From JAUIIK01 sp963745675 (GTDB taxonomy: Bacteria > Chloroflexota > Chloroflexia > Thermomicrobiales > CFX8), in assembly GCA_963745675.1 (NCBI GenBank), contig CAVUYM010000016.1:182576-246575 (forward strand): DNA of 64,000 nucleotides, given 5' to 3'. Both the position numbers and the translations under genes were made by a program. The notes below the pieces were generated by a model that worked only from the letters and a program-made list of their open reading frames with translations, did not search any database and was not told where the DNA came from. Below, piece by piece: positions 53,499-64,000 of this stretch; position 1 is the first letter of the stretch; each line of letters begins with the position of its first letter.

Positions 53499-56468
53499 TC
53501 ACTCGCCCACCCTCAGCACCTCACCCAGCTGGATGCGGCGAGCGAGGATGCTGAATATGGCGACAGCGAGCAGGGCGACGAGGGCGAGACCTGAGGCGAC
53601 GGCGATGGCAGTTGGGCGGTCGACGAGGACGGAGATCGCGACATCTGGGCCGACGAAGGCGCGCAGATCGAGGCCCGGTTCGGCCAGTCGGGCGATGGCG
53701 ATCCCGAGCGGCACGCCCAGGCCACAGGCCAGAAAGACGCCCGGCACCGTCTCAGTCAATGTCATCCCGAGCGCCTGACGCGAATCCAGCCCAAGCGTCC
53801 GCAGGTAGCCCAGATCACGAGCCCGTTCGCGCGCAGTCAGCACCAACGCGACGACCACCACCAGCCCGGCGTAGATCGCGGCCAGCGCAACGCTCAAGCG
53901 GAAACTGTTGGTTAATCCGCGCGCCAGCGGTGCGTCACGCAGATCAGAGAGACGCTGCTGACGCGACTCGAATTCGATCCCGAGGATGGTTTCTCGCCCG
54001 AAGTCGGAAAGCGCCGAACTCAGCGCCTGATCGGCAATCTCCTGCTGAATCGATGCTTCGTCGACATCAGCGCCACCCAGATAGATGGTCGTTGGTAACA
54101 AAGGGCGCGCGTGCTGAGTATTGATCGCAGTCGCAAACGCGTCCCAGGGCAGGATGATGAACGGTGCATCGCCACGCAAGGCCGGATAGTCTGGACGGCT
54201 GGCGACAACCCGGACAAAAACAGATGGCGCGCCCGATAACTGCTCTGCCGAAACCTTGAAATGCAAGACCGTTCCAATTGCGGGCGGCTCGACAACATCC
54301 GCGGGCCAGATCGAAGTCACGATCGCCGGGATGGGATTAGCTCTCCGTGCCAACATCCGGCCCGCTGCTCAGCAGTCAGCAACTCCTGCGGGAACTGGTA
54401 TTCGATGGCAGTCCCCTCGATGATCTGGGCATAAGCATCCGTTTCGACCGCCAGCATCGTGAAGGCTGGGACATCGCCATTCGTAGCGCCAGACTGCCCC
54501 CTGCTGGCCCTCTTGCGACAGAATGGCATTGCGCGTCCGGAACTCACGGGCTTGCGTCTGCACACCGGGTACGCCGGTCAGGTCGACATCTGGAATCGTC
54601 GTGCCGAAACCCTCGCTGCCATCAAGGCGATAATCAGCTCGCACTTCGGTCCAGGATAGGTCGATACGTGCCTGGTCAACTGAATAGGCGACGACCGAAG
54701 TGAAGACAGACACGCCGACGGCGAGCAGCAACACCAACAAGGGCAGATTTGCGGCAGTCGATTGGTATGCCATGCGCCGCAAACCCATGAAGAGGACGGT
54801 GCCGCGCAGCCAGCGCGCCAACCAGGCCAGCAGACGCACGGGATAGGGATACAACCGCAGCAGAGCAATTCCAGCCGCCAGAGCCAGCAGGACCGGCACC
54901 GCAGTCAGGAAGGGATCGAATCCGCCAAGTCCGTCAGCGTCGCTATTGGTGTCGAGACCGCGCTGGCGCAACAGGAAGATCCCGGCCGCCGCAACGACGA
55001 CGACGAAACCTTCGACGATAAGCCGTCGCAGCGATGTCCTGCCCGGCGTCCAGGCACGACTGCTGAGCAGCACTCCCAGTCGGGGCAGGATATTGCCGCC
55101 AGCGGCCAGCAGCATGAGCACAACGGTCAACAGGCCGGTCGCACCGGCAGCCCACAGCGACCAGGGACTCGAACGCGCATCTACCGCCAGTGTGGCGCAA
55201 AGCAGTCCGATCAGTGCTGCCGGCACGCAGATCAGCAGCCCTTCGACCGTCCGGGCCAATCCTAGTTGAAGCTTGCTCGCGCCCCTGCTCCGCAGTAGTG
55301 TCACCGAGCCGCGTCGTCGGTCGGCAATCAGGGCCGCCAGTAGCCCGAGCGCCGCCAATCCCACCCCGAGGATGCCGAGCGTCGCCAGGGCGATGACCGA
55401 CGAAGTCAGCCGCGCCTGATCGGCAAAGCGTTCCATGACTCTTGGTAGCTCGTTCTGCACGGATGTATCAGAATCCGGATTAGGAATCTGGGGCAGGATC
55501 TCCGTCGATGCAACGTAGCTATCATCCGGCCTGCGCAGTTGCTCAATCGGTCCGAGAGTGATCTTGAGTTCCCGAATCTGCGCAGAGACTTCCGGATAGT
55601 TTTCAAGGGTAAGACGCTCGGGGTCAACGAAGAAGATCCATTCATTGTGCCAGGGTAACTGACCACCGCCGCGAAGCAGCATGTCCTCGTATGCGTCGAT
55701 CGGCGGTAGGGCGACGACCTCCATAACTTCCCCGAAATCGGTAGCGAATCCGCGAATGACCGGTTCCTCCAGCCGCGAATCGCCATTCCAGTAGTTCGCC
55801 TCTACGTCATTCACTGCGAAGACACCGGTTATGCGCAGGTAGACCGGCTCACCGGTGCCGTTCAATCTGATTCTGATGAGTTGCAAGCGATCAAATTTGA
55901 GCTGGTTGAAGGTCGTCTGGCTGACGGCGACTTCGTAGAGCGCCAACGGCGTCTCACCACGCGCCGCTGGCGTGGCTGTCAGGTCGGAGAAAAGGACTGG
56001 ACTGCGCAGCTCCGGCCAACGCCCGTCAACGAGCCTGATCTGGTTATCGAGGTCACCCTGAAAACGAAACTGGACGTCGCGACGAAAGCCGAGTACTGGC
56101 TGCCCACGGACTTGAAGCACCGGCGATTTCTGTGACTCTGCGTAGTAGCCGAAACCGGAGATGATTTCCTGGATTACTGATGGCAATTCCAGAAAGTAAG
56201 AGAGACTGCCGGTCGAGAGCCGATCCAGGATCGTCTCGTCATCATCTACCGTCGTGCGCTGCTGCTTCGTCACACTGATATTGCGCCACTGGGGCGGGGC
56301 CTCCGCTATCCGGTATTGGAGTTCATCGTCCAGCGTCTGGTTATAGAGCCGGGGCACCGCCGCCATGACGAAAGCGGTAAATGCAACAACGCACAGCAGC
56401 AGCAAGGCCATCCCGCGCTCGACGCGCAGATGACGCAGCAGGGCCGGGATGCTCATGAAGATACCCAT
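53499..56468 (-). pseudogene. FtsX-like ABC transporter permease, two frameshifts
   Basis: A very large MacB/FtsX-type permease of about 990 residues. MSIPALLRHLRVERGMALLL and a first helix open it, a long extracytoplasmic region follows (YWNGDSRLEEPVIRGFATDF), then the FtsX core LIADRRRGSVTLLRSRGASK with its helices, a second hydrophobic block, and a C-terminal FtsX core LVLTARERARDLGYLRTLGL, LAVAIFSILARRIQLGEVLR. Shifts near 54490 and 54340 split it into three frames. No ATPase gene lies nearby, so any partner would be encoded elsewhere. The start at 56468 is behind GGGGAGGAG. Both FtsX cores are otherwise well conserved. Confidence 0.8.
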
Positions 56469-56472
56469 CGCC

Positions 56473-59400
56473 CTACTCCTCCCCGATCCGCAACGCTGTC
56501 CCGAGCCCGACCTGGCGCAACACAATCGCCATGATCGTGCTGACGACAATCAGCAAGAGCAGGATGACCGCTTCAAGGACAAAGATCGTCCGCCAGGGGA
56601 TGACGACGATGAGACTTGGGAAGACCTGCGCAGCCTCGCGATTGACCGTTATCAGCGGCAGAATCAGCCAGGAGAGGAGGAATCCCAGCAGCGTCCCGCC
56701 CAGCAGGCTGAGGACAACCAGGAAGCCGTTCTCGACCAGCAGCCAGCCAGCCAACTGCCGCGACGACAACCCGATCGCCCGTAACAGCGCGAACTCGGTC
56801 ATACGCTCCCGCGCCCCAACGACGACGCTGGAGACGAAGCCGACGATCGCGAAGACAATCGCGGCGACAAAACCGAGAGACAAAGCCCCCAAAGTCCCCA
56901 GCGCTACCGGGTCTGTTCTCAGAACGCGCGTGCGTTCAGACCGCGTCTCGATGACGTTTGAGTCGAATGGCGACGTAGCGAGCGTGGCCGCAATGTCCGC
57001 TGATCTTCCCTCATCGACGGCAAGCCACCATTCCTCAAAGCTGCTGGAGATGCTCCCCGTTTCGATGTACTGCAGCGCATCGAGCGTCGGGCTATCGACG
57101 ACCACGATCATCTTGTCCTCAGGATCGAGCGACGGGAACGAGCGCAATGTCCCAACGATCGAAACCCGCCGTTCCGCGCCACCCAGCAACAACCGAAACC
57201 GAGAGGTGCTGCTAAATGCAACATCAATGAGCAAGCGCTCGCTGACGATAATCGGAATACCCTCGGTCGAGACTGGTTGAGCCAATCGAATGCTGGCTTC
57301 GACGGGGAACCAGGCTCGTCGTCTGCGACCCGAAGAATGCAAGGGAAGCACCAACCGACCCGACATCCAACTCGACGTCAACGATATTCGCCGGATCGCT
57401 TTCCCCAAGAGTCAACGACGCGTCGGAAATTGTCCCGAAGCTACCAGTCACACGCGATGCGGACAGATCCCATCTGCTATCGCCAATGCTGGCTTGAACG
57501 GCAGTCCACTCATCTCCCTCAGCTTGATCACTGCTGAAGATACTGACCAGCGAGAAGGTGGCGGTGCGCTTCAGCGGAGCGGGCCCATGAACCGTGCGCA
57601 GTTCGATCTCGACGACCTGAAGGGGATATTGAGGCTAATGACCTCTCCGCCACCAGCAACGCTAACCGCAAGATCAAATTCAGCTCGCTGGACATCATCG
57701 CTCGACAGCCAGCGGTTCGCCATAAGAAGCGGAAGAACTGGCCGCGACTATCCTGAATGACGATTGACGGTGTAATTGGCACATCGAAGCGCACGAGTTC
57801 CCACGGTCGCAATTCTTCATGCGCTTTGCAGTCGTAGGTCACATACGTGTGTACGCCTGGCGCGCCGACACTGTCACGTGTCAATTCTGGTGGACTGCAG
57901 ATGCGCGTTATTGTCGAGCGAACGTCCAGAGCGATCCTGCGAGGCTCACCTGGAATCGGAAAACCGACGGATCTCGGGTCTGCCTGCGATCGAGTGGCGC
58001 CATCAGTTCCGCCAGCCCGCTGCTGGCGAAATCTTCGCGAACTGCGGCAATTTCTGATACGCGGCTGCTATCGAGAAAGATCGTCTGGGCGCTGCCACTC
58101 GATGTCGGGATGTTCACGAATCCGGTCGTTACCGGCATCGCCGCCTGGACTCCGTCGATGCTCCTCATAGGCGGCGCCGAGATATTCCTGCGGCACCGAT
58201 CTATCGGTACGATCGGGACGAACCACCAGATCAGCACCAATCTGGTAAGTCGGCCTGATCGGCCTGGGATTCGTTCCAGGTGCGACTGAACGAGACGGCG
58301 AAGAATCCGATACCGAGAGCTAGCATCAGCAGCAGTGCCGAACGGGCATAGCGGCCAGGCCGGCGGCTGACCTGCCAGGCGCCGAGCGCCGCGACCAAGC
58401 GATTGCCCCGCGTCGACAGGCGCTCAGCGACTCTGCCCAGTAACGGGATAAGACGCAGTGCCAGCACCGCCCCGGCAATGAGACCGAGCGCTGGCGCGGC
58501 AACCAGTAACGGGTCTAGCTCCAGGCGCCCGCGTACCGTCTCGGTGAGTGGCGAGCCAAAACGCCGCAGTTGAAAAAAGCCGAGTCCAGCCACGGCGACG
58601 AGCGCAAAATCAACGCCGGCCCGTTGGAGCAGCGGACTATCCGTCTCGCGTCCTCTGGCGGCCCGCGCCCCGAGAATCGAGCGGGCGGCCAGCAGCGCCG
58701 GAATGACCAGCACCAGCAGACAACCGATTCCAGCCAGCCCTGCGAATATGTAGCTGGTCCGGTTGACCTGTGGTTCAAGATGCAAGTCAATCGCCGCCAG
58801 CGGACCGGCTACATTCAGTAGGCGCAGTGCCTGAGCCGCGAGCCACGGGCCAGCGACGACGGCCGGCCCGATCAGAATCAGTCCTTCAAGGAAGGAAAAT
58901 CCTGCGATCTGCCACACGCCCGCGCCACGCGACCGCAACAGGGCCATCTCGACCGAGCGCACTTCGGTCAGCAGGTTCGCCGTCAATACCAGCGCATAGC
59001 CAGCCAGTATCGCCAGTTGCAGCGTCAGGATGAAAACGCCCGAACGAGCCGCCAACAAACCACGATCGATTTCGGCCAGCAACGGCTCAAGCCCGCTCGT
59101 TACCTGATACGGTGTGCCGGGGTGCCCACTGGGACCCGCGCGATTCTCCAGGCGATCGGGTAAGGCACCGAGCGCGCCTCGCATCGACGGAACATCTCCA
59201 AGTTGAAGATCGTCGAATGCCGGTAGCACTCGCCACTCGACGGTAGACAATCGAACCATGACGGTAGAAACAAAGGTCTCCCGGTCAGTCACCAGAGGTC
59301 CGATGAGGACGACCGACTCGCCGAATTCCGCCCCTTCGACCGGAATTGTCTCGCCGTACCAGTAGCGCTCTTCTGGTTCGTTCGCCTGGAAGACGCCGAC

Positions 59401-59976
59401 TACGCGGGCGGTGAGTGTCATGTTTGTAGCCAGCCGGTTGGTCACCGCGAGTTCGTCGCCGATCCCGAGGGCAAGCATTGCCGCAGCCGCTTCCGGCAGC
59501 GCGACCTCGACGATCCCACCGGCTGGCTCGGGCCAGCGTCCATCAACGAGCGTGGCGTGGGATTCGATGCCCTCGCGAAATTCGAAGACCGTCTGCCGGG
59601 TGCGATCGTCGTCTGGCTCGCTGGAGAGCGCTAGTTGCTCGCGGATCTCATCCGGCAGGCTGTACGGCTCAGAACGTCCAACGCGCACGATCTCGCCGCC
59701 CATGGGCCCAAGCAGGCGCTGTATTTCACTGGTTACTAGATCGTCGGAGGCAGGATAACCGGATCCATCAACACGATGATTGATCGCGAGATTCGCATCG
59801 GTGACCGGCGCGTCATTGAGCTTGCGCTGGGCTCCGGCGACGGTGACGGCGTCGGCGTAGATCGGCCCCATCGCCAAAAGGACGACCGCAAGCACGATCG
59901 TCACCACCGCTGCGGAGACGATCAGGCCGTCGGACCGCATCCGCTTCAGCACCACAACCCAGCTCGCGAAACTCAT
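56473..59976 (-). pseudogene. FtsX-like ABC transporter permease, multiple frameshifts
   Basis: A second giant FtsX-type permease of about 1165 residues, coupled to the first (its stop lies just before that start). MSFASWVVVLKRMRSDGLIV and LVVLLAMGPIYADAV-like sequence opens it at 59976. Then come the extracytoplasmic part with GERYWYG-like and REGIESHATLVDGRWPEPAG, the FtsX core LLTEVRSVEMALLRSRGAG, and the C-terminal core ARERMTEFALLRAIGLSSRQ with VVSTIMAIVLRQVGLGTALR. Between about 58235 and 57300 it breaks into at least four more frames (MPVTTGFVNIPTSSGSAQTI, WELVRFDVPITPSIVIQDSR, LGESDPANIVDVELDVG). Clearly a pseudogene. Confidence 0.78.
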
Positions 59977-60447
59977 CCTGGCTGGCTAGTTCCCCCGCGA
60001 CATCTCTTCCCCGTTATTACTATTTACGTCGCGGGAGGCGTTATGTGACTTATCAGCATGGGGAATCGGGTTATAGCGTAGGAGAGTGAAGCCTTTAGAG
60101 GATCTCTACATTGAGCATATCGGCGACCTCATCCGGACGACCTCGCGGCGCGTATTTATCCTCATCCTCGAAGGACGAACAGCTCGTCTTCTCGTCAAGC
60201 ATTCGACAATCAGCTTCAGACGTGGTGACATTTCAAGTTTTTTTGGCCGCAGCGAGTACGACCATGATCACGGCTTGTGAATATCAAGGGAGCGTATTCA
60301 CGAAGATACTCCGAGCATTGCAGCGGATTGCCTTCGATCCGCTGTTGACCTATGAGGCACTTACCTCAGACCACGCCTTGTGATCAACATCATGCCCGGA
60401 AACATCCTCCTGTCCATCTGCACCGATGATTCGCCGATGGATTCGAC
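59977..60447. other. Intergenic stretch between permease and AIM24-like gene
   Basis: A small hairpin with arms CAGCGGAT and ATCCGCTG at 60321-60344 lies about 100 bases after the AIM24-like stop and may act as its terminator. No gene is recognised; short frames here (for example APRGRPDEVADMLNVEIL on the minus strand) have no support. Confidence 0.4.
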
Positions 60448-61125
60448 TCAGTTCGATCGGCCAGACGGCAATTGTGGGATGAGCCAGGAGAGGAAGTGGT
60501 CGGGGCTGCGCGTTTGCATATACAGATCGCCGCTACCCTCGAAATCTGAGACGAGCCCTTCGCCGCTGAAGAGCGTTGATTTCATCCCACCGATTTTCCG
60601 CACATTGAAATTCAGCCCTTGCGTGAACGCCACAATATGGCCGGTATCTACCGTCATGCGACGGGAACCGTCGAGCGAGATCTTCCGAATCGCCCCATAA
60701 CTGGAGATCACCAGATTGCCACTCCCGGACGCCTTCAGCATAAAGAGGCCTTCGCCACCGAAGAAGGTTTTCGCTCCACCCCAGCTCGTATCAATTTCGA
60801 TGCCTTCTTCGCTCGCCACATAGCTTCCGGACTGAACGGTAAGTTCCTCGCCACTCATCTCGATCACGTCCATGTCGCCGGAAAGTGCCGGCGCCAATAC
60901 CAATTCTCCGCCCTGATTCCCGGCTACGTAGGTGTTCATGAAGAACGACTCCTTGCCGATCATCCGGCGCAGGCCGCCAAACAACCCCCCGGACATACCC
61001 GTCTCAATCTGCATATCCGAGCTCATGCTGACCATCGCGCCAGCTTCCGTCTTGATCTTTTCTCCGGGCCCCAGGTCAACGATTGCGATGGCGTAAGCCG
61101 GCCCATATTCGATTCGATAACGCAT
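60448..61125 (-). CDS. TIGR00266/AIM24 family protein
   Basis: A 225-residue protein of the AIM24/TIGR00266 beta-roll family. GEKIKTEAGAMVSMSSDMQI, GGLFGGLRRMIGKESFFMNT, GGEGLFMLKASGSGNLVISS and MTVDTGHIVAFTQGLNFNVR are the recognisable blocks, and IGGMKSTLFSGEGLVSDFEG ends it. Bacterial members are of unknown function; the yeast homologue is mitochondrial. It is probably cytoplasmic or membrane-associated. The start MRYRIEYG is behind GAGGACGAAG. Intact. Confidence 0.88.
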   Translation of the reverse strand: MRYRIEYGPAYAIAIVDLGPGEKIKTEAGAMVSMSSDMQIETGMSGGLFGGLRRMIGKESFFMNTYVAGNQGGELVLAPALSGDMDVIEMSGEELTVQSGSYVASEEGIEIDTSWGGAKTFFGGEGLFMLKASGSGNLVISSYGAIRKISLDGSRRMTVDTGHIVAFTQGLNFNVRKIGGMKSTLFSGEGLVSDFEGSGDLYMQTRSPDHFLSWLIPQLPSGRSN

Positions 61126-61588
61126 AAGCTTCGTCCTCCTCTGCAACACGTTCTAACACACAGAAGCGGGAAATCGGCTCAGATATGGAACGCAGTCTCC
61201 AATCATTATCACCCAGGGGCCGTGCGTATCGACCCTCCCGCTTCAGATGGATAGATGGGACTCGACCGACGCAATCTGGCCAAGGAGATGACGGCAGCGA
61301 GAACCCTGGTTCCACGGCCTCCCGTCTTTTTGCTAATTGAGAGGGTATTGTGCGGACCCACCACCGAAGTCAGCCCGACTCGTGGAAGAAGAGTAGCAGC
61401 GAGTCTGTGAATGTTGCGTACATCCTTTGGACCGCCCGCCCTCGAAGGGAATCAACGTGCCAGTAAGACGGCGCTATCCGCTTCTGACTGGCTGAACCAT
61501 AAGGAGTATGGCGCTCGCGGATTCGCAGGTTCTTTAGCCGTGATCAATGATTGGCTCTGCCCGCGAGCCCAGTTCATTGCATGACTAT
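61126..61588. other. Intergenic stretch between AIM24-like and RecQ genes
   Basis: Nothing recognisable as a gene or repeat. The composition is somewhat lower in GC than the surrounding genes. The RecQ stop lies at 61589. Confidence 0.4.
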
Positions 61589-64000
61589 CTACGGATTCCC
61601 CTGCAGCTCCGCGATCCGCCCAACGATCCTCTGGTACTCATCTTCCCAGTGCTCCGGCCAGGCTTTGTCCTGGGCCTCATGGCGAGCTTTGAGGCGTTCA
61701 GCCTTGGCTTTGCGGTCGAGCAGATCCTGCAACTCTGGCGTCTCGACGCCGTTGTCGGGGACCGTTGCGGGTGTCGTAGTGGCGGGCGGTGCCGGCCCCG
61801 CCGAGCGGACGGCATTGATCGCGACGTAGGGGATATCGCGGCCAGCCAGTTCGATGGCCGTGGCGCGAATGTCGCGTAGCGGTGTATCGGATGGCGGGGT
61901 CTGTTCGATGGCATCGCGCACGAGGGCAATCGTCTCGGCGTCGACCAATGCGTTGAGAGCGAGCCGTCCGGCGCCAATCGCGCTCACCAGATGGCCTTCG
62001 ACGGTGATCGGCTTCAGCTCGCGCTCGTCAGCGATCTCCTCGACGCTCTTCCCAGCCTTGAACATCTCGAGTGATTCGGTGACGGTGTCGGACGAGGGTT
62101 TCGCGGAACTCGACGTCCCCCGCTCGCGGCGGCGCTGGTTCTGCGCAAACTTCTGGACCTCGTCCATATCAACGTCGCCAAGCTCATCGATGGAAGCTTG
62201 CCGCCGTCGGTGGGCCAGGTACATCGCCAGATGATCCCAGTTGGTGCCATCGGGACAGAAGCGCATCGCGGATTGGAGGTAGCCCGGACGCGGGTTGCGA
62301 TAATCGAGCCGGGCACGGTCCATCGCTTCGCAAGCTTCGGAGAGAGCCTCCTGGACCTCGAAGGGGATGACGTCATCGATGTCGAGCTGTCCCTCGCTGA
62401 CCATCGTCCGAGCCAGCTCGCCGACCTTCTTGAACTCCATCCCGAGCGCACGGGCCGCACCTGGCACTGTTCCATGCTCCACAAGAGCATCGTGCACTTG
62501 CTGGCGCATCTTCGAGCGTCGCTTCGGCTGGAGCAGCTTCCTGGCGCGTTGGAGCTGGGCGATGTCGCCAGCGGCGCGAGCGTTGGGGCTGGCGCAAATA
62601 TCGCAACACTCGGGAACGCCACCCGGCTGCGCAGCAGGATCGCCAAAGTAGTTCAGGAGAGCTGCCCGGCGGCATTCACTGCTTTCGGCGTAGGCAACCA
62701 TCTCTTCGAGGTGTGCCATACGCCGCGCACGTTGTCCGGCCAGAGCTCGCTCGAGGGCTGTGATATGCGAGCGCTGGAAGCGTTCGACTGCCGCCGATAC
62801 CGCTTGCTCACCACCGGCCCGTTCGCCGACCTCGATCAATCCGGCCTGGGCCAGCACCTGCAGACCAACACGCAACGATGTCTCTCCGCCGAAGTCGCGC
62901 GCGACCTGTTCCAGATTCATCTGCCCGCCGCCCTGCAACACCGCCATGAACAACCCGCGCAGCGCATTGGCATTCGGCAGATCCTGATCGATCAGCCACT
63001 CCTGCAGGCCCCGATCCGAGGGCGTATAGAGTAGAAGAGCATCGGAGGGCTGACCGTCGCGCCCGGCCCGGCCCGCCTCCTGGTAGTAGGCGTCCGGAGA
63101 CGGCGGCAGGGTCGTATGGATGACGAAGCGCACGTCCGGCTTGTCGATGCCCATCCCGAATGCGTTGGTTGCGACGATGATGTCGACCGCACCACTGAGA
63201 AATGCGTCCTGAGCGTAGGTCCGCTCATCAGATGACAATCCGGCGTGGTAGGCGACAGCGGAGCGGCCATCGGCCACCAGCCAGGCCGCCTGCTCCTCGG
63301 TCGCCTTGCGGGTGCCGGCATAGATGATCCCGCTACCCTTGCGACTTTTCACTTCGGCCGACAGATCTCGCAAGCGCGTCGACGGTGTCCGGCAGTATTT
63401 CGCCAGAAAGCGCAGATTGGGCCGGTCAAAACCGGCCAGCACCCGTTCCGGCTCGTCCATCCCGAGTTGCTCGACCAGATCTTCGCGTACCTCCGGCGTA
63501 GCCGTCGCGGTGAAAGCGGCGATAACCGGGCGTTTGGGCAAGCGCTCGATGGCGTCGGGAATCCGCAGGTAGTCGGGGCGGAAATCCGTCCCCCAGGTCG
63601 AGATGCAGTGCGCTTCATCGACTGCCACCAGCCAGACATCGAGCTGCGAGAGCGCATTGATGAAGCTCGATTCCCGCAACCGTTCCGGCGAGACATAGAG
63701 CAGATCGACCATCCCATGCCGCACCTGCTGCATAACGTCGCGCCGCTCAGCCGCCGTCAGACTGCTAGCCAGATACTGTGCCCGAACGCCAATCCGTTGC
63801 AGGCTATCGACCTGATCCTTCATCAGCGCAATCAGCGGCGACACAACCAGGGTCAACCCTGGATGAACGACCGCCGGAAGCTGGAAGCAGAGACTCTTCC
63901 CCGCCCCGGTCGGCATCACCGCCAGCAGGTCCCGCCCCGCCAGCAGCGCCCCCACCGCCTCCTCCTGCCCCACCCGAAACCCGGGCAGCCCAAAGACGGA
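61589..64000 (-). CDS. recQ: RecQ-type ATP-dependent DNA helicase, 5-prime end outside window
   Basis: At least 804 residues, entering at the right edge with VFGLPGFRVGQEEAVGALLA. Walker A is PTGAGKSLCFQ, the DEAH box is AVDEAHCISTWGTDFRPDYL, and motif VI is YQEAGRAGRDGQPSDALLLY. A zinc site follows (C-R-R-A, then CCDICAS). An RQC-like winged helix and a C-terminal HTH_40-type domain (MFKAGKSVEEIADERELKPI) end the protein. It unwinds branched DNA in repair and recombination. Intact over the visible 2.4 kb. The last third with the helix-turn-helix is a common bacterial RecQ extension. Confidence 0.9.
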   Translation of the reverse strand, partial: SVFGLPGFRVGQEEAVGALLAGRDLLAVMPTGAGKSLCFQLPAVVHPGLTLVVSPLIALMKDQVDSLQRIGVRAQYLASSLTAAERRDVMQQVRHGMVDLLYVSPERLRESSFINALSQLDVWLVAVDEAHCISTWGTDFRPDYLRIPDAIERLPKRPVIAAFTATATPEVREDLVEQLGMDEPERVLAGFDRPNLRFLAKYCRTPSTRLRDLSAEVKSRKGSGIIYAGTRKATEEQAAWLVADGRSAVAYHAGLSSDERTYAQDAFLSGAVDIIVATNAFGMGIDKPDVRFVIHTTLPPSPDAYYQEAGRAGRDGQPSDALLLYTPSDRGLQEWLIDQDLPNANALRGLFMAVLQGGGQMNLEQVARDFGGETSLRVGLQVLAQAGLIEVGERAGGEQAVSAAVERFQRSHITALERALAGQRARRMAHLEEMVAYAESSECRRAALLNYFGDPAAQPGGVPECCDICASPNARAAGDIAQLQRARKLLQPKRRSKMRQQVHDALVEHGTVPGAARALGMEFKKVGELARTMVSEGQLDIDDVIPFEVQEALSEACEAMDRARLDYRNPRPGYLQSAMRFCPDGTNWDHLAMYLAHRRRQASIDELGDVDMDEVQKFAQNQRRRERGTSSSAKPSSDTVTESLEMFKAGKSVEEIADERELKPITVEGHLVSAIGAGRLALNALVDAETIALVRDAIEQTPPSDTPLRDIRATAIELAGRDIPYVAINAVRSAGPAPPATTTPATVPDNGVETPELQDLLDRKAKAERLKARHEAQDKAWPEHWEDEYQRIVGRIAELQGNP

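Noticed and set aside
54762..55265. 167-residue plus-strand frame over the permease
   Set aside because: Gln/Arg/Ser-rich shadow of FtsX helices.
56531..57280. 249-residue plus-strand frame
   Set aside because: Antisense to the FtsX permease; Ser/Thr-rich without domain or start signal.
60086..60383. Small plus-strand frames between the permease and AIM24-like genes
   Set aside because: No ribosome binding site, no domain, and different frames are equally open.
1..64000. CRISPR arrays, tRNA or rRNA genes, prophage or integrase
   Set aside because: No regularly spaced repeats, cloverleaf-like segments, ribosomal RNA or phage/transposase proteins were recognised by eye; a tRNAscan run could still find a tRNA.

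Overview
The window looks like a chromosomal piece of a moderately GC-rich member of the Chloroflexota, most likely near Thermomicrobia/Sphaerobacter. This is inferred from the style of the proteins (DUF2277, DUF6510, FGYP-module secreted proteins, AAA-TPR-LuxR regulators, SRPBCC/ArsR modules), not from a marker gene. No rRNA, tRNA, CRISPR array, phage or transposase gene was recognised. Most genes lie on the minus strand.

Layout. 0-2 kb: edge of an ATPase regulator, then a three-gene minus-strand set (sulfite-oxidase-like molybdoenzyme, FAD/NAD reductase, DUF6510). 2-9 kb: amidase, broken methyltransferase, homocysteine S-methyltransferase, frameshifted M14 peptidase, MaoC hydratase, DUF4389 membrane protein. 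9-14 kb: PadR regulator with its membrane partner and a 1144-residue adenylate cyclase-ATPase-TPR protein. 14-20 kb: APH kinase, SDR, bactofilin-like membrane protein, Hsp20, GNAT, glycerophosphodiesterase, VOC protein. 20-30 kb: a gene graveyard of small detoxification/stress-type genes, in which about half are broken. 30-37 kb: ammonium transporter, vanadium-type haloperoxidase, unknown secreted protein, broken LuxR-family regulator. 37-44 kb: a probable selenoprotein of the ResA-like WAxxUGC type overlapping an SDR gene, acyl-CoA desaturase, RRM protein, broken APH kinase, enoyl-CoA hydratase. 44-53 kb: endonuclease/phosphatase family protein, another broken APH kinase, DUF7710-like tandem protein, lipoprotein, ECF sigma factor with two paralogous membrane/secreted proteins, PQQ-type sugar dehydrogenase. 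53-64 kb: two very large FtsX-like permeases in tandem, both broken, then an AIM24/TIGR00266 protein and a RecQ helicase cut by the right edge.

Two things stand out. First, the gene at 38764-39849 (minus) is interrupted by one in-frame TGA exactly where the thioredoxin-fold redox motif expects its first cysteine (W-A-S-W-TGA-G-C). The frame stays open and homologous-looking for about 247 more codons, and a stem-loop fitting bacterial SECIS geometry follows the TGA. I read it as selenocysteine, not a stop. Second, around a third of the protein genes carry frameshifts. Some have three or more lesions while neighbours of 2.4 and 3.4 kb are intact, which points to real gene decay, although sequencing indels cannot be excluded for the single-lesion genes. 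Two families of short terminal-inverted-repeat elements (about 98 and 197 bp) sit between genes and could be MITE-like.
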